NCBI RefSeq assembly: GCF_001039355.2
Contig: NW_019776033.1
Span: 1-64,000, forward strand
Direction: 5' to 3'
From: Lingula anatina
Lineage: Eukaryota > Brachiopoda > Lingulata > Lingulida > Lingulidae
Length of the DNA: 64,000 nt
Made by a program: the position numbers and the translations under genes. The notes beneath the pieces are model-generated. The model searched no databases, was not told the origin of the DNA, and was given only the letters and a program-made list of their open reading frames with translations. Shown here piece by piece: positions 35,231 through 50,134 of the stretch; position 1 is the first letter of the stretch, and each line of letters starts with the position of its first letter.

Positions 35231-38200
35231 AATTTGTGTGTTTAAAATTTGTTAAATAAAAGGATATTCTCCTCACCTTACTCCGAGGAACTTGGGTTTC
35301 TCTCCTGGCGCCGTACACTCGCTCTCCTCCTTCAAACTGTCCACGTGGGTCAGCGACTCCACAGTGGCCGCCACGAACCAAGGGAGGCCGAAAATTGAAC
35401 ATAGGCCAATTTGAACGGCAAGGACAAACAAGTCCAGATGGTACCCTCTTCCTTTCTGTTAAAAAAAAACGAAAGCGGTTTGTTAAAAGGCGGGGGAAGT
35501 AGTAGGTTTTTAAAAGGGCCGAAATGTGATACATACTGTGTGTACAGAATTGTAATGTATCTAATTAATGCCGAAATTAATATGCCTACTTGGCAACCGT
35601 GGAATTATCATCTGTCATTTCAAAATCTAACCATGGCCTACACGACACTTGCTGCAGTCAATGAAGCACTATCGTATCTGGAATAACGATGAACAGAAAT
35701 GGTGTGTCCTGTTACAGTCAAAACCACCTAAAAAACAACACTTACGTTACTTATTTGCGTACCTTCAACTTGTTTTCCTTACGGTTCACAATGACAGCCG
35801 TTATCTGTTGGTCCAAGAAGATCAATATTGTTGCCAAGGCGGCTGGCAGGATGGCTGCTAGGGCCAACCACCATGGGTTGTTCTCGGTCAGAGGGTTGAC
35901 AATCCAGCTGGTTCTGTTTTCATAGGTGGGCTGGAGATTGAATCAAGGGTTCATATCATATTAAGAAGTTGTCAATTTTTATTATCATTTTCCCAACTCT
36001 ACCCAATTCTACAAAACATACGCTTGGGGGAGGGGGGTTAATGCCCTCTGTACGCTTTAGAAAAAAATAATAAAAAATAATGATCCAAACTGCAGGCAAA
36101 GGTCATCAAGTCATCATTTAAAGCTTTTCACCTTGTACTCTCTGAAGGGAGGAGGCGGTCTGAAAAAGTTTCCTCTTTGTAGAATTGTGAAAATGATGAT
36201 AAAAGTGGATGACTCCGAAGTCAATTTGTGTTTGCAAAACATAATTAGTGTTCACGGTGCAGTTATACAATATTAAATAAAACAAACTTTAAATTTTCAC
36301 CCCACCCATAAAGAAAACACTGGTGATACGACTTCATTTTCTGTTGATCTATTATTACCTGTATTTTGCTGGGAACGTTCAGTTTTGGCGTATCAATGGA
36401 AACAATGCGATCAGCCCCGATCATGATGGCGAGAGCAATGGGAACGGCGAAGTCACTCACCACAGAGCGGACCTGTGTTTTTGTTAATAGAAACGTAGGA
36501 AGTATTTATGGTTCAATAAAATAGTCTATTAACATTTCAACGTATTATTTAATGCACTGGTATGATATGGTCAAAAATATTTGAGAAAAACTTTGTGAAA
36601 ACGGGTTATACATTTTTCTCGACGTTCATTTTATTTTCATGTCCCCATTCATTATAGACGTTATATGCAAATACATTTTTTACAATATTTTAAATAAGCC
36701 CGGTGCATCCCTCACCATTATTATGAGCTTCCGGGCGAGTACAAATTTCTTCTGTGGTCAGCTCGCGTATGTAAATGGTATTTATATTAACCCGTCACAA
36801 ATAATTCTAATATACACGGTAACCGATAACAAAACTCTTTATTTCGATACAAACATAGCCCTTATGCTCCTGAAGCAGTCTGTTAAAATGTAAAATCATT
36901 TAATATTAAAAACTTAATTAATATAATATCCTTGTGATGAATCCACAACTACCCTTGGGTATTGCGGCACCGTAGGTCATTTGTAAAACTCTCTATTTCA
37001 ACATTTGCAAAACAAAGATTAGGCTGACGTCACAGTGTTTTACCTCTTATCAATTAACAAATGAAAATTACCTTGCTTGGAAAATAATTACTAGCTCTGA
37101 ATTGTTTCAACTTCCAAGCGATGATGAATGTCCCCAAAAATAGCAGTACAGAGAAGAAGAAAACGTTCTCTACAAATTTCTCCTCAAAGCAACCGGGGCC
37201 ATGTAAGACACCTCCATCTGCTGTGCATTCGAACATTGACACTATGGGTCTGAAAAAAAGTGTAGTCACTTAACTATTGAGATGGATAAATATATTGTAT
37301 GAGTCTATTGTCCACAAGTAAGGAATGGCGAGCTCACAACGGAAACGTCACGCTGGAAGACAGCAAAGTCCATGTTGCCTCAATGTTTAACGTAATAAAA
37401 ATATTACGGCATAGCCAAGTTGGAGACACGGTTCCAAAAATTTGGCAGTGGTTTAATTACTTTTAATCTAGATCAGTTTACATTCAAGGAACAGAAGTGA
37501 AACGCACATCTATTTTGAAAATAATGAATGCCGAAAATAAGGTCTATAAATCTTGCAGTGATCTATGGGTATCAATGTATTACGTCATGTAACTTGATAA
37601 TATGATGATAATACATCGATATTGCCTCAGATAATCCTTTGACGTAGAGATCTACATTTCCTTGTTATGTAGGAAAATTTAAAAACTATATGTAACATAC
37701 AACAGACCTTTTTATACTAGAGCACGTGTTTTGATCTCCACAAAATCACATGACCTGTGACGCAACTTCGGGGACTATGTCACCGTACGGTTTGTATTTA
37801 AGCCTGTTTGTTAAGATGGCATGAAATGACCTTCCATTCCAACGGTGCTTCCACAGGGGCGGATGAAGAGATATTTCCTGACAGTCTTCTAAATTATCTT
37901 TGTTGATCTATTATCCATTTTTGACCGTCTTCCGACAAAAAATTAGATTCCCATAAATGTCAACTTGAAATTATGACCGTCCTCCGGAAGACCCATAAGA
38001 CGGCCTCAATCCGCCCCTGTTCCAGTACCGGTACCCCGAGCGTTTATTTCTCACCTGTTCATGCACTCGGGACCGTGGGGAAGATGGTCAAAGTCGTCCT
38101 CTCCTGGGTTGAAAGTGCAGTTAAACGGCAGATGTAGACTAGTATATATGTCCGAGGAATTAAATGCATCTGAAAATTACATGTATTGAGCACACATTAA

Positions 38201-39512
38201 CGGCTTGATAGTGGCCTGACCCTTTGGGTGTCCTACCACGTCTTAAATTTTGCTTATCAATGATACTAACTGTTGTTTACAAGTAAAACGATATCAGCTG
38301 TAACAATTACAGGCTACATCTACATGTACACTGAGGTGATAGACCGGTGTGCTAGGAATGGTAGTCCCAGGAATGGAAGTCCGGGGTCTCATATTACTGG
38401 TACAGGTAAGGCTTAGTCGGAGTTTTGGAATTAGTAAATAATAAGTGTTATTACTGATGCATCTCCGAAGATCTACTTTACAGATGTCATATATAATCTT
38501 CAGAGATGCATCAGTAATTGTGCTTAATTTTTCATTTAAGATCTATACGGTGAATTGACATGAATGTTCGGAGTTAGTTAATGGGACGAATGTCACCTGT
38601 ACAAAGTAATTAGGAACAGATTGCGGTTCCCAGCAGACAGCGAAAAATTATCCGGTTGTGAAAATATCAGTCTATGATGGCTGAATACACAAGTATGAAG
38701 CGCTCGATTAATCACATCCACCCCTTTGGCAGTTGTGAAACTTTGTAACCCTGCGATTTTCTTTCATACTGATTCACAACAGACAAAAAGTGCGTTAAAC
38801 ATAATTAGAAAAAATAACTTGAGCCGCGAACAATTCATGTGAAGACACTAAGATCATCCACTTAACTTTAAAAGCTGCACCCCCCGTGTTTAAGCGTTGA
38901 GGCAGTCTGGCGACGTTACATCGCCTATGTAAATGTACTTTCCACTTTATACAAGAACGCGCCCAAGTTTTGCGCGGAGCAATTACCTGTCATGTTGGGA
39001 TGCAGGCAGTAGCACTCGTGTTTTTGTGCCCTTTCTGTATGCATGTGCACTGGGTAGTGGTCAGATATAGACACGGTCTTCTCAAAGGCTTCGAATATAA
39101 AGATCAAGGAAATAAGCATGGCGAAGCTCTCCTCGGTGAATTTTGTAATGTACCTGACCAGGGCGCTAAGGTCAAAGGCGACGATGACGAGAAGGATGAT
39201 GCTTATCCACAGTCCGACCCACACCCTGGATTCCAGGTAATCCCAGCCACGGTCGCTATAAGCGAAAAGCAGGGGTATTTTAATGGCATATCTTATGAGT
39301 GTATTAAGTATTTCACATTGAGTATACTTTAGCGCCTGTAAGTGTGTGTCGTGTTTAAATAGATGAATTATGGTTTCAAATTTGTCATCTTTGTAAAAAA
39401 TTTGAACTACCGGAATTCAACCTGTGGCAAAAATGCTGCAATGACCGTTTATCGGTGCGTCAAACAATGTCAACATTTTCTTAATGGAGAAAGTGTTGTT
39501 ATAAAAATTATA

Positions 39513-39543
<31 letters not shown>

Positions 39544-42500
39544 CATAAAAATTGGAAATGAGACATCTTTCTTGGCCACTTCCAATACTGGAGTGAAGTG
39601 ATCCCGACCATTTATTTTTCCAAAGAACGAATTTGGGTTGATTTTAAATATAAAACTTCAACCACATTAAAAAGAGGGCCGAGGTATCACGTTGTACCCG
39701 TAAGACTTGTAAAAACTTACTTGCAAAATTTGTAGTAAACTTTCTCGAAGATCAGCATAGGCCCAGTACTACTGATGATGGTTAACGGTTGGCCAGAGAA
39801 TAGTGCGTACGTTGCCCCACAGATGGCAGCACCAAGGATGTTTTCAATATTTCCCTGGAATTAATAGACCTTTGCTCATAATACCCATGAATGCTGATAA
39901 TAATGTTTAGTAAGCCACAACATTAAAAAAAATATTATTTTTTAAAAATTTGATTCATCTGAAGATATGCTCTAAAACAGAATCTTCATTATGTTCATTG
40001 GAACTGAGAAGTCAATACGTAGAAAGGAACTTAATGACGAAACAGTCGAAACAGCAGTTTTTTTAAAATTCATTTTAGCTTCATCTGTAGGACCATAACC
40101 GAAACTTACCAAATGCGAATGCGTTCCCTCAGTTAACAACCCACCAAACGTGACGTTCGAAGTCAGAAGAGCAAAGTACAAGAAGATGAAGGGCGCCAAG
40201 CATTTGTAATGAATAGCGTCTCTAAAATCCGACAGGTACCATCGTATTTTCCTCTTGAAATCGTCAACAAGACCTCCGAAGGGCCTAAAAATAGAAATAA
40301 GTTGGAATGGAAGATAATATGGGAGCCAAATGGACGTTTGATATTGAATTACGCATAGGAAGACCTGCATTGGTGTAGAACGTTTTCAGTTGACGTGGAT
40401 TTGAATTCCAATCACTGCCAAACAATACATAGTATCTATAAATAAATTTTTACAAAAAGGATTTTGCATATTTAGTTTTATATCAAATACCAGTAGATGA
40501 TATTCTGACACAAAAATATGTCTATTTGAAAACAAAACAAGGCCAATTATTAAACATAACAAAATGGACCCATGTTAATTAAGATTTTATTAACGAAAAA
40601 AATTAACAACCGTGCTTTACAACACTAAACAGTGACAGCACACCTCCCAGTCCGAATCAAAGTGGGGTCTGCATGACCAGGCACTTCTTCCTCCTCATCA
40701 TCATCTTCATCCAATAATGAACTAAACCGACGTGCTTTAAAATAGATGGCGCTGGCAACACTTGATCGGCGCCTTCCAATCATATTTTTCTTCATTTTTT
40801 TCTTGCGTTTAGCCTGTAAAGATAAAAAAGTGGTTTTGAGTAATTTGATTTTATTGGAATAATATTTCCTGATGGTAACTTGGTACATTAGCCCCGTATG
40901 TTTTCAAGGACATGCTTTGGTTCAATATTATTACGTCCCTCTTCTTTTCAACAGGCATTAACTTCAATAAAACTTTTTATTTATCATTTTCTTATTTTGA
41001 TGAACTGAAAAATAGATGACAGAAATGCCGAAGCAGTGATTCCTTTTGCAATTTTCAGTGCTATCATTTCTGGCACGTGAATCAAAAAGTGCTTTTCAAA
41101 TGCGTAGGCCTACCTGCGAGGGGATATTTTGTGGCGGCTCGACGCGTATGGCAGGGTTCCACTCACTAGATGGCAGCACTGTAGTTGAATCTATGAACTC
41201 GTCTACTCCATCTACCAGTTCCTGCATGTTGTGGGCTTTGTAGGCGCATTCTTGAAACACCTTGACACAAAATTACTCTGAAAATTACTTTGACTATACA
41301 AGTATTATATAGAAGATATTGCTAAAATTGATACAAATTTTTACCCAGACATCCAGATTTTTTAAAAAATCAACCAAAGGTGAGTTAAAACGAAAATGAA
41401 TCAAAATCAAAACTTAACGTACGAACGGGGGGGGGAGGGGGGGGGGGGTAAGGTATCTTTTTTCGTTTTAGCGACCGCAACTTACCTCATCACACATCAG
41501 TGCTCCCATAGCTCGGCCAAGGTCATGATAACTGCTTTCCGGATCCCTCGCTGGTCCCAGCAGTAAGAATATGAACCGCGTGGGCAGCGGTACTTCCGTC
41601 ATGTCACCCAGAATGGAAGCGTTGGACAGGCGACAGAAGCAACACAGAGGATTCGGCAGAAAGTCCACGTTGCCCACAAGTATGTTACACACTTCGGCAC
41701 CCTTTGGAATCTTTCTCATGAAATTTTGGTTCGGCTGAAATAATTTCGATAAAGTAGAATAGAATAATTAACACTTGAGGGTTCTGATATTTTTATTTCG
41801 CAATTTTACAATAAGAACCTTCACCTAACATTTTGTAAACAATCAAACAAGGTCAAATTTAGGTCAATTCTATAATTTCAACCTTGGACATAATAACGTA
41901 GTTTTGTCCATGTTTCAACAGAGATTACAGAATGTACAAGAAGACTGGTTCAGTATCCTCTTAGTGTGAACACAAGAAAAAGTACATTAACACATAAAGA
42001 CAATAAATGAAAACAGTACACCACTTTTTTCTGCAAATTTGGCCCGTTACTGAGATTATAGACAGTAAAATGTGACTTCTCAATCTCTGTGTAAAACAAT
42101 CTGTATTCAGTACGTAAAAATGACAAAAAAATACAGACTTGACATTTAATATGGAATATTTCAGTTTCGAAGGTGTGCCTAGGTAGAAATGCGTTCTTTT
42201 TTCAAAATACTAATATCTCATATAAGATATGTGAATGGAGAAGTGTGTAGTCAGGTGTGTCTCTTCCAACTANGCATTTGCAACAATGTTAGGCTTTCTT
42301 GCAAACTTCCTGCAAAATGTTATGTAAATGAAGGTTTTCTTGCAAATTTTCTGCAAATTTGCAACAGGGTATATTTATCCTTGCAAACTTTCTTCAGGCT
42401 TTTATGTAAATGAGCAGTTTCTTGCAAATTTGCTGCAAATTTGCAACAGTGTATAGTCTTTCTTGCAAACATCCAGCAAACTTTTATGTAAATGAGGGTC

Positions 42501-45500
42501 TTCTTGCAAATTTGCTGCAAATTTGCAAGAAAATAGAAGCTTTCTTGCAAATTTGCTGCAAATTTGCTAGAAAATGATAGTTTTCTTGCGAACTACCTGC
42601 AAACTTTTAATCTTCCTGCAAATTTGCAGCAAATTTGCAACAACTCTGATTTTTCTTGCAACAACCTGCAAACAGTTTCTTGCAAACTATTTGGTTTGCA
42701 GCAAATTTGCTGCAAATTTTTTGCAAGTTTGCTGCAAACTTTTCATTTTGCTAAGGGTATTTGCGTTGCGTACCTTCAACTTGTTTTCCTTACGGTTCAC
42801 AATGACAGCCGTTATCTGCTGGTCCAAGAAGATCAATATTGTTGCCAAGGCGGCTGGTAGGATGGCTGCTAGGGCCAACCACCATGGGTTGTTCTCGGTC
42901 AGAGGGTTGACAATCCAGCTGGTTCTGTTTTCATAGGTGGGCTGGAGATTGAATCAAAAGGGGTCATCTATTTTCATCACAATTTTCATCAAGTCTACAA
43001 ACCGTACACTGAGGAGGGGGTTGAGGGTAATACCCTTTGTACGCTTTAGAAAAAAAGAATGAAAATGATGATCCAAATTGAAGGCAAAGGTAATCATGTT
43101 ATCATGTTTAGCTTTTCACCTTGTATTCTCTGAAGGGGGGAGGGGGTCTGAAAAAGGAGTCTTTTATACTTGGGAAAAAGGAGGATAAAAGTAGATGGCC
43201 CCAAAGTCAATATGTGTTCGCAAAACATAGTTAGTGTTCACGGTGCAGTTATACAAAATTAAATAAAGCAAACTTCAAATTTTCATCCGACCCAGAAAGA
43301 AAACACTACTGATACAACTTCATTTGCTCTTGATCTATTATTACCTGTATTTTGCTGGGAACGTTCAGTTTTGGCGTATCAATGGAAACAATACGATCAG
43401 CCCCGATCATGATGGCGAGAGCAATGGGAACGGCGAAGTCACTCACCACAGAGCGGACCTGTGTTTATGTGAATAGAAACGAAGGAAGTATTTATTGTTC
43501 AATAAAATAGTCTATTAACATTTCAACGTTATATTAAATGGACTGGCACGATGGCCAACAATATTTGAGAAAAACTTTGTGAAAACGGGTTATACATTTT
43601 TCTCGACGCTCATTTTAGTTTCATGTCCCCATTCATTAAAGACGTTATATGCAAACACATTTTTACAATATTTTAAATAAGCTCGCGCATCTCTCATCAT
43701 TACTATGAGCTTCCAAGCGATCACAAATTTCTTCTGTGGTCAAGTCGCGTATTTAGACGTTATTTATACTAACCCGTCTCAAATAATTCTAATATACACG
43801 GTAACCAATAACAAAACTCTTTTTATTTCGATGCAAACATAGCCCTATGCTCCTGAAGCAGTCTGTTAAAATGTAAAATCACTTAATATTAAAAACTTAT
43901 TTTATATAATAACCTTGTGATGTATCGACAACTACCATTAGGTACATTGTATTGTGGCACCTTATCTCATTTGTAAAACTCTGAGGGCTTTTCTCTATTT
44001 CAACATTTGCAAAACAAAGATTAAGCTGACGTGACAGTGTTTCACCTTTTATCAATTTACAAATGAAAATTACCTTGCTTGGAAAATAATTACTAGCTCT
44101 AAATTGTTTCAACTTCCAAGCGATGATGAATGTCCCCAAAAATAGCAGTACAGAGAAGAAGAAAACGTTCTCTACAAATTTCTCCTCAAAGCAACCGGGA
44201 CCATGTAATACACCTCCATCTGCTGTGCATTCGAACATTGACACTATGGGTCTGAAAAAAAGTGTAGTCACTTAACTATTGAGATGGATAAATATATTGT
44301 ATGAGTATATTGTCCACAAGTAAGGAATGGCGCGCTCACAACAGAAATGTCATGTTGGAAGACAGCAAAGTCCATGTTGCCTCAATGTTTGACGTAATAA
44401 AAAATATTACGGCATAGCCAAGTTGGAGACACGGTCCAAAAAATTGGCATTGGGTTAATTACTTTTAATATAGAGCAGTTAATATTCAAAGAACCGAAGT
44501 GAAACGCGCCTCTATTTTGAAAATAAAGGATGCCGAAAATAAGGTCAACATGTATAAACTTACAGTAATGTATGGGTATCAATGTACTAAATCATGTAAC
44601 TTGATAATATTATGATAATACATCGATATTGCCTCAGATAATCCTTTGACGTAGAGGTCTACATTTCCTTGTTATGTAGTAAAATTTAAAAACTATATGT
44701 AACATACAACTTTATACTAGAGCATTTTTACAATTTTATACTAGAGCACGTGTTTTGATCTCCACAAAATCTCATGACCTGTGACGCAACTTCGGGGACT
44801 ATGTCACCCTACGGTTTGTATTTAAGCCTGTTTGTTAAGATGGCATGAAATAACCTTCCATTCCAACGGTGCTTCCACAGGGGCGGATGACGAGATATTT
44901 CCTGACAGTCTTCCAAATTATCTTTGTTGATCTATTATCCATTTTTGACCGTCATCCGACAGAAAAAAATTTAGATTCCTGTAAATGTAAAGTTGAAATT
45001 ATGACCGTCTTCCGGAAGACCCAGAAGACGGCCTCAATCCGCTCCTGTTTCAGTACCGCTACCTTCAGCGTTTATTTCTCACCTGTTCATGCACTCGGGA
45101 CCGTGGGGTAGATGGCCAAAGTCGTCTTCTCCTGGGTTGAAAGTGCAGTTAAACGGCAGATGCAGACTAGTATATATATCCGAGGAATTAAAGGTATCTG
45201 AAAATTACATGTATTGAGCACATATTAACGGCTTGATAGTGTCCCGACCCTTTGGGTGTCCTACCACTTCTTACATCGCCTATGTAAATGTACTTTCCAC
45301 TTTATACAAGAAAGCGCCCAAGTTTGACGCGGAGCACTTACCTGTCATGTTGGGATGCAGACAATAGCACTCGTGTTTTTGTGCCCTTTCTGTATGCATG
45401 TGCACTGGGTAGTGGTCAGATATAGACACGGTCTTCTCGAAGGCCTCAAATATAAAGATCAAGGAAATAAGCATGGCGAAGCTCTCCTCGGTGAATTTTG

Positions 45501-48500
45501 TAATGTACCTGACCAGGGCGCTAAGGTCAAAGGCGACGATGACGAGAAGGATGATGCTTATCCACAGTCCGACCCACACCCTGGATTCCAGGTAATCCCA
45601 GCCACGGTCGCTATAAGCGAAAAGCAGGGGTATTTTAATGGCATATGTTATGAGTGTATTAAGTATTTCACATTGAGTATACTTTAGCGCCTGTAAGTGT
45701 GTGTCGTGTTTAAATAGATGAATTATGGTTTCAAATTTGTCATCTTTGTAAAAAATTTGAACTACCGGAATTCAACCTGTGGCAGAAATGCAATGACCGT
45801 TTATCGGTGCGTCAAACAATGTCAACATTTTCGCAATGGAGAAAGTGTTGTTATAAAAATTATAAACATATATATATTATAGATATCATAAAAATTGGAA
45901 ATGAGACATCTTTCTTGGCCACTTCCAATACTGGAGTGAAGTGATCCCGACCATTTATTTTTTCCAAAGAACGGATTTGGGTTGATGTTAAATATAAAAC
46001 TTCAACCACATGGAAAAGGGGGCCGAGGTGTCACGTTGTACCCGTAAGACTTGTAAAAACTTACTTGCAAAATTTGTAGTAAACTTTCTCGAAGATCAGC
46101 ATGGGCCCAGTACTACTGATGATGGTTAACGGTTGGCCAGAGAATAGTGCGTACGTTGCTCCACAGATGGCAGCACCAAGGATGTTTTCAATATTTCCCT
46201 GAAATTAATAGACCTTTGTTCATAATACCCATGAATGCTGATAATAATGTACAGTAAGCCACAACATAATTTTTTTTTCTTGAAATTTGACTCATCTGAA
46301 GATATGCTCTAAAACAGAATCTTCATTATGTTCATTGGAACTGAGAAGTCAAACGTAGAAAGAAACATAATGACGAAACAGTCGAAACAGCATTTTTTTT
46401 TAAATTCATTTTAGCTTCATCTGTAGGACCATAACCGAAACTTACCAAATGCGAATGCGTTCCCTCAGTTAACAACCCACCAAACGTGACGTTCGAAGTC
46501 AGAAGAGCAAAGTACAAGAAGATGAAGGGCGCCAAGCATTTGTAATGAATAGCGTCTCTAAAATCCGACAGGTACCATCGTATTTTCCTCTTGAAATCGT
46601 CAACAAGACCCCCAAAGGGCCTAGGAATAGAAATAAGTTAGAATGGAAGATAATATGGGAGCCAAATCGACGTTTAATATTGAATTACGCATAGGTAGAC
46701 CTGCATTGGTGTACAACGTTTTCAGTTGACGTGGATTTGAATTCCAATCACTGCCAAACAATACATAGTATCTATAAATAATTTTTTACAAAAAGGATTT
46801 TGCATAGGGCCTATTTATTTTTATATCAAATACCAGTAGATGATATTCTGACACAAAAATATGTCTATTTGAAAACAAAACAAGGCCAATTATTTAACAT
46901 AACAAAATGGGCCCATGTTGATTAAAATTTATTAACGAAAAAAATTAACAACCGTGCTTTACAACACTAAACAGTGACAGCACACCTCCCAGTCCGTATC
47001 AAAGTGGGGTCTGCATGACCAGGCACTTCTTCCTCCTCATCATCTTCATCCAATAATGAACTAAACCGACGTGCTTTAAAATAGATGGCGCTGGCAACAC
47101 TTGATCGGCGCCTTCCAATCATAGTTTTTTTCATTTTTTTCTTGCGTTTAGCCTGTAAAGATAAAAGAGTGGTTTTGAGTAATTTGATTTTATTAGAATA
47201 ATATTTCCTGATGATGACTTGGTACATTAGCCCCGTATGTTTTCAAGGACATGCTATGGTTCAATATTATCACGTCCCTCTTCTTTTCAACAGGCATTAA
47301 CTTCAATAAAACTTCTTATTTATCATTTTCTTATTTTGATGAACTGAAAAAAAGATGACAGAAACACCGAAACAGTGATTTCTTTTGCAATTTTCAGTGC
47401 TATCATTTCTGGCATGTGAATCAAAATGCGCTTTTCAAATGCGTAGGCCTACCTGCGAGGGGATATTTTGTGGCGGCTCGACGCGTATGGCAGGGTTCCA
47501 CTCGCTAGATGGCAGCACTGTAGTTGAATCTATGAACTCATCCACTCCATCCACCAGCTCCTGCATATTGTGGGCTTTGTAGGCGCATTCTTGAAACACC
47601 TTGACACAAAATGACTCTGAAAATTACTTTGAAAATGCAAGTATTCTACAGAAGATATTGCTAAAAATTGCTACAAATTTTAAGCGAGACATCCAAAACT
47701 TAAATCAACCAAAGGTGAGTCAAAATCGAAAATAAATTAAAACATATAACATATAATATACGTCCTTGTTTCGTTTAAGTCACCACGACCTACTTCATCA
47801 CACATCAGAGCTCCCATAGCTCGGCCAAGGTCATGATAACTGCTTTCCGGATCCCTCGCTGGTCCCAGCAGTAAGAATATGAACCGCGTGGGCAGCGGTA
47901 CTTCCGTCATGTCACCCAGAATGGAAGCGTTGGACAGGCGACAGAAGCAACACAGAGGATTCGGCAGAAAGTCCACGTTGCCCACAAGTATGTTACACAC
48001 TTCGGCACCCTTTGGAATCTTTCTCATGAAATTTTGGTTCGGCTGAAATAATTTCGATAAAATAGAATAGAATAATTGGCACGTGAGGGTTCTGATATTT
48101 TTGTCGCAATTTTACAATAAGAACCTTCACCTAACATTTGTAACAATCAAACAAGCAGGTCAATTCTATAATTTCAACCTTGGACATTATAACGTAATTT
48201 TGTCCATGTTTCAACAGAGCTTACAGAATGTACAAGAAGACTGGTTCAGTATCCTTTTAGTGTGAACACAATAAAGAACACATTAACACATAAAGACAAT
48301 GAATGAAATTAGTACACCACTTTTTCTGCAAATCTGGCCCGTTACTGAGATTATAAGCTCTAAAATGTGACGTCTCAATCTCTGTGTAAAACAATCTGTA
48401 TTCAGTACATCAAAATGATAAGATATCTATATTTTGGGGTGATAAATGTAGTATTATAGACAACAATATGTAAAAGACATGTTTTTGTGGCAGCCATCTT

Positions 48501-50076
48501 GGATATCAGGCTTTTCCATCTTACTACAAAGGTTGCATCTCAAGCACACGCATAAGGCAGAAAGTACAAATTTCTTGCTACTCTTGCACATCAAAAGCCC
48601 CCTCACATTCTAATCCCTTGATAATTACATAAATATCACATATTAAAAATTATCAAAATTCCTCAAAAATCAGCAAAAAATGGCCGCCATTTTAATTTGC
48701 CGCCATCTTTGAAAAACTACACATCTGAAATGGTTTTGAATTTCATTAACTTAATGCATTTAAAAACAATAGACATTTCTGGGTCTCAGACACATCGATT
48801 TTAAACCCATGGGTTACCATGGCAACGGCTCTGGCACTCACACCACCACCACCAGTTTAATCGCACATAAGCTGAAAACAAAAGCTTATGACCTAAGCTA
48901 TCATAAAAACAAAGTGAATGTAAATCGCTAACGGAGGATGATTTCGATTTTTTGCCCACGGGCTAATGTTGATTACCTTGTATATTTCATCACTGTCCTT
49001 AAATACGTCATCACCATCGGTCCCAAAACTCTCGGGGTCTTCGGGGTCAGTTCCATCAGTTTTGGTACTCTCACTTCTGCTGAATAATCTCCTATCACCT
49101 AGAATATGGATAATTAAAAATCTGATACATGATTTTCTGTAAATATTTACGTTGTCAATGTATTTACAAATTACGTGTACTTTCAAGTTGACTGCAATTG
49201 ATCTTTGCAGAAATCAGTTTAGTTGTTCATTATTCTGGTTTCTACGTTAGATTCATAGTACACGATACGACAGAAATTACGATTCTTATTGGCTTTCGTA
49301 ACGTAGCAGGCATCACCAGGGGAGCTCGATCACTTCATTTCTATTCCTTTATAATGCAACACTATGATACTACAAATTCATCAGAAAAATAGAAATATTA
49401 TCTCATGGTCATATATTCTTCAGATTGACGGGATAAAGAGAAAGCATTAAGCGGTCTGTGTAACCATCATAATCATCAATGTTACCTGTGTTAATTAGGG
49501 AATAGTTTCTTCTGAGAGGTCTTGTTTTTCGAAGGTCGTTTTCAAGAGGCATCTGGTTGGATAAATTATCTTTCAATATGGGTGACGTACCGTTGGTAAA
49601 ACTGGTTGATGTTGTCAATCCATTCTTTTTCTCAAAGCTTTTAAAGCCTGGTTAAAATGCAGTTTAAAGGCATGCGTTTGGCAAGTTAAAATTGTTGCCT
49701 GAAGCACTGTTAAAGCAGACGACATATTAAGCAAAGAAAGAAAAGCAGGTTCCAGGGGGAAGGCATTTGGTATGGAATATAGGTTTAAGCTTCTGATTCA
49801 AAAGGAAATACATTTTAATTAAAAAAAACAAATGCTTCATAAATGCAAATATATAAGAAAAGATGAAGATCCTCAGAATGATCAATACAATTCAATGTTT
49901 TGAAAATGGTCATATTTTTTCAAAAAAATAAATGTTATCCATACTGAATGACAACCCTGCAAAATTTAACATATAAGCAATTATCAATTACTGAAAAAAG
50001 GAAAAGCGCGATTGCACCACGCAGATATATGAATAATAAGTTTTCATGTACATATATATGGTTTATAGGATTCAAA

Positions 50077-50134
<58 letters not shown>

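Larger units (their letters stand above)
35755..42122 (-). repeat. SLC4 exon block, copy 1 (3' copy)
   Basis: Ten exons in transcript order: 41734-41486, 41260-41114, 40813-40644, 40284-40110, 39854-39721, 39255-38987, 38169-38055, 37249-37072, 36472-36359 and 35930-35763. All have intact splice sites and reading frames. They encode the end of the cytoplasmic domain and roughly the first half of the membrane domain, including the glycosylated loop. The block opens and closes in phase 0. Compared with copy 2 it has one extra Asp codon in the acidic run of exon 40813-40644, Asn for Thr in [10 protein letters not shown], Ala for Thr near the start of exon 38169-38055, a GTAATT donor after exon 39255-38987, and a 673-bp insertion in the following intron. 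Confidence 0.9.

Noticed and set aside
38970-39332. 120-codon plus frame, repeated at 45355-45687
   Set aside because: Antisense shadow of the SLC4 exon that precedes the glycosylated loop.
42274-42770. CRISPR-like array of short repeats
   Set aside because: Degenerate units with no unique spacers of constant length, in a eukaryotic intron; it is a tandem satellite.
42189-42878. Several frames rich in Cys, Lys, Phe and Leu-Gln
   Set aside because: Produced by the 82-bp satellite unit; the real coding part is only the SLC4 exon 42941-42774.
42765-48418. SLC4 block copy 2 as a pseudogene
   Set aside because: All ten exons keep frame, phase and splice sites; changes are few and conservative.
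48480-48740. Repeated GCCGCCAT and CAGCCATCTT words as a possible regulatory cluster
   Set aside because: Only a few scattered copies within an intron; no spacing or symmetry beyond chance.
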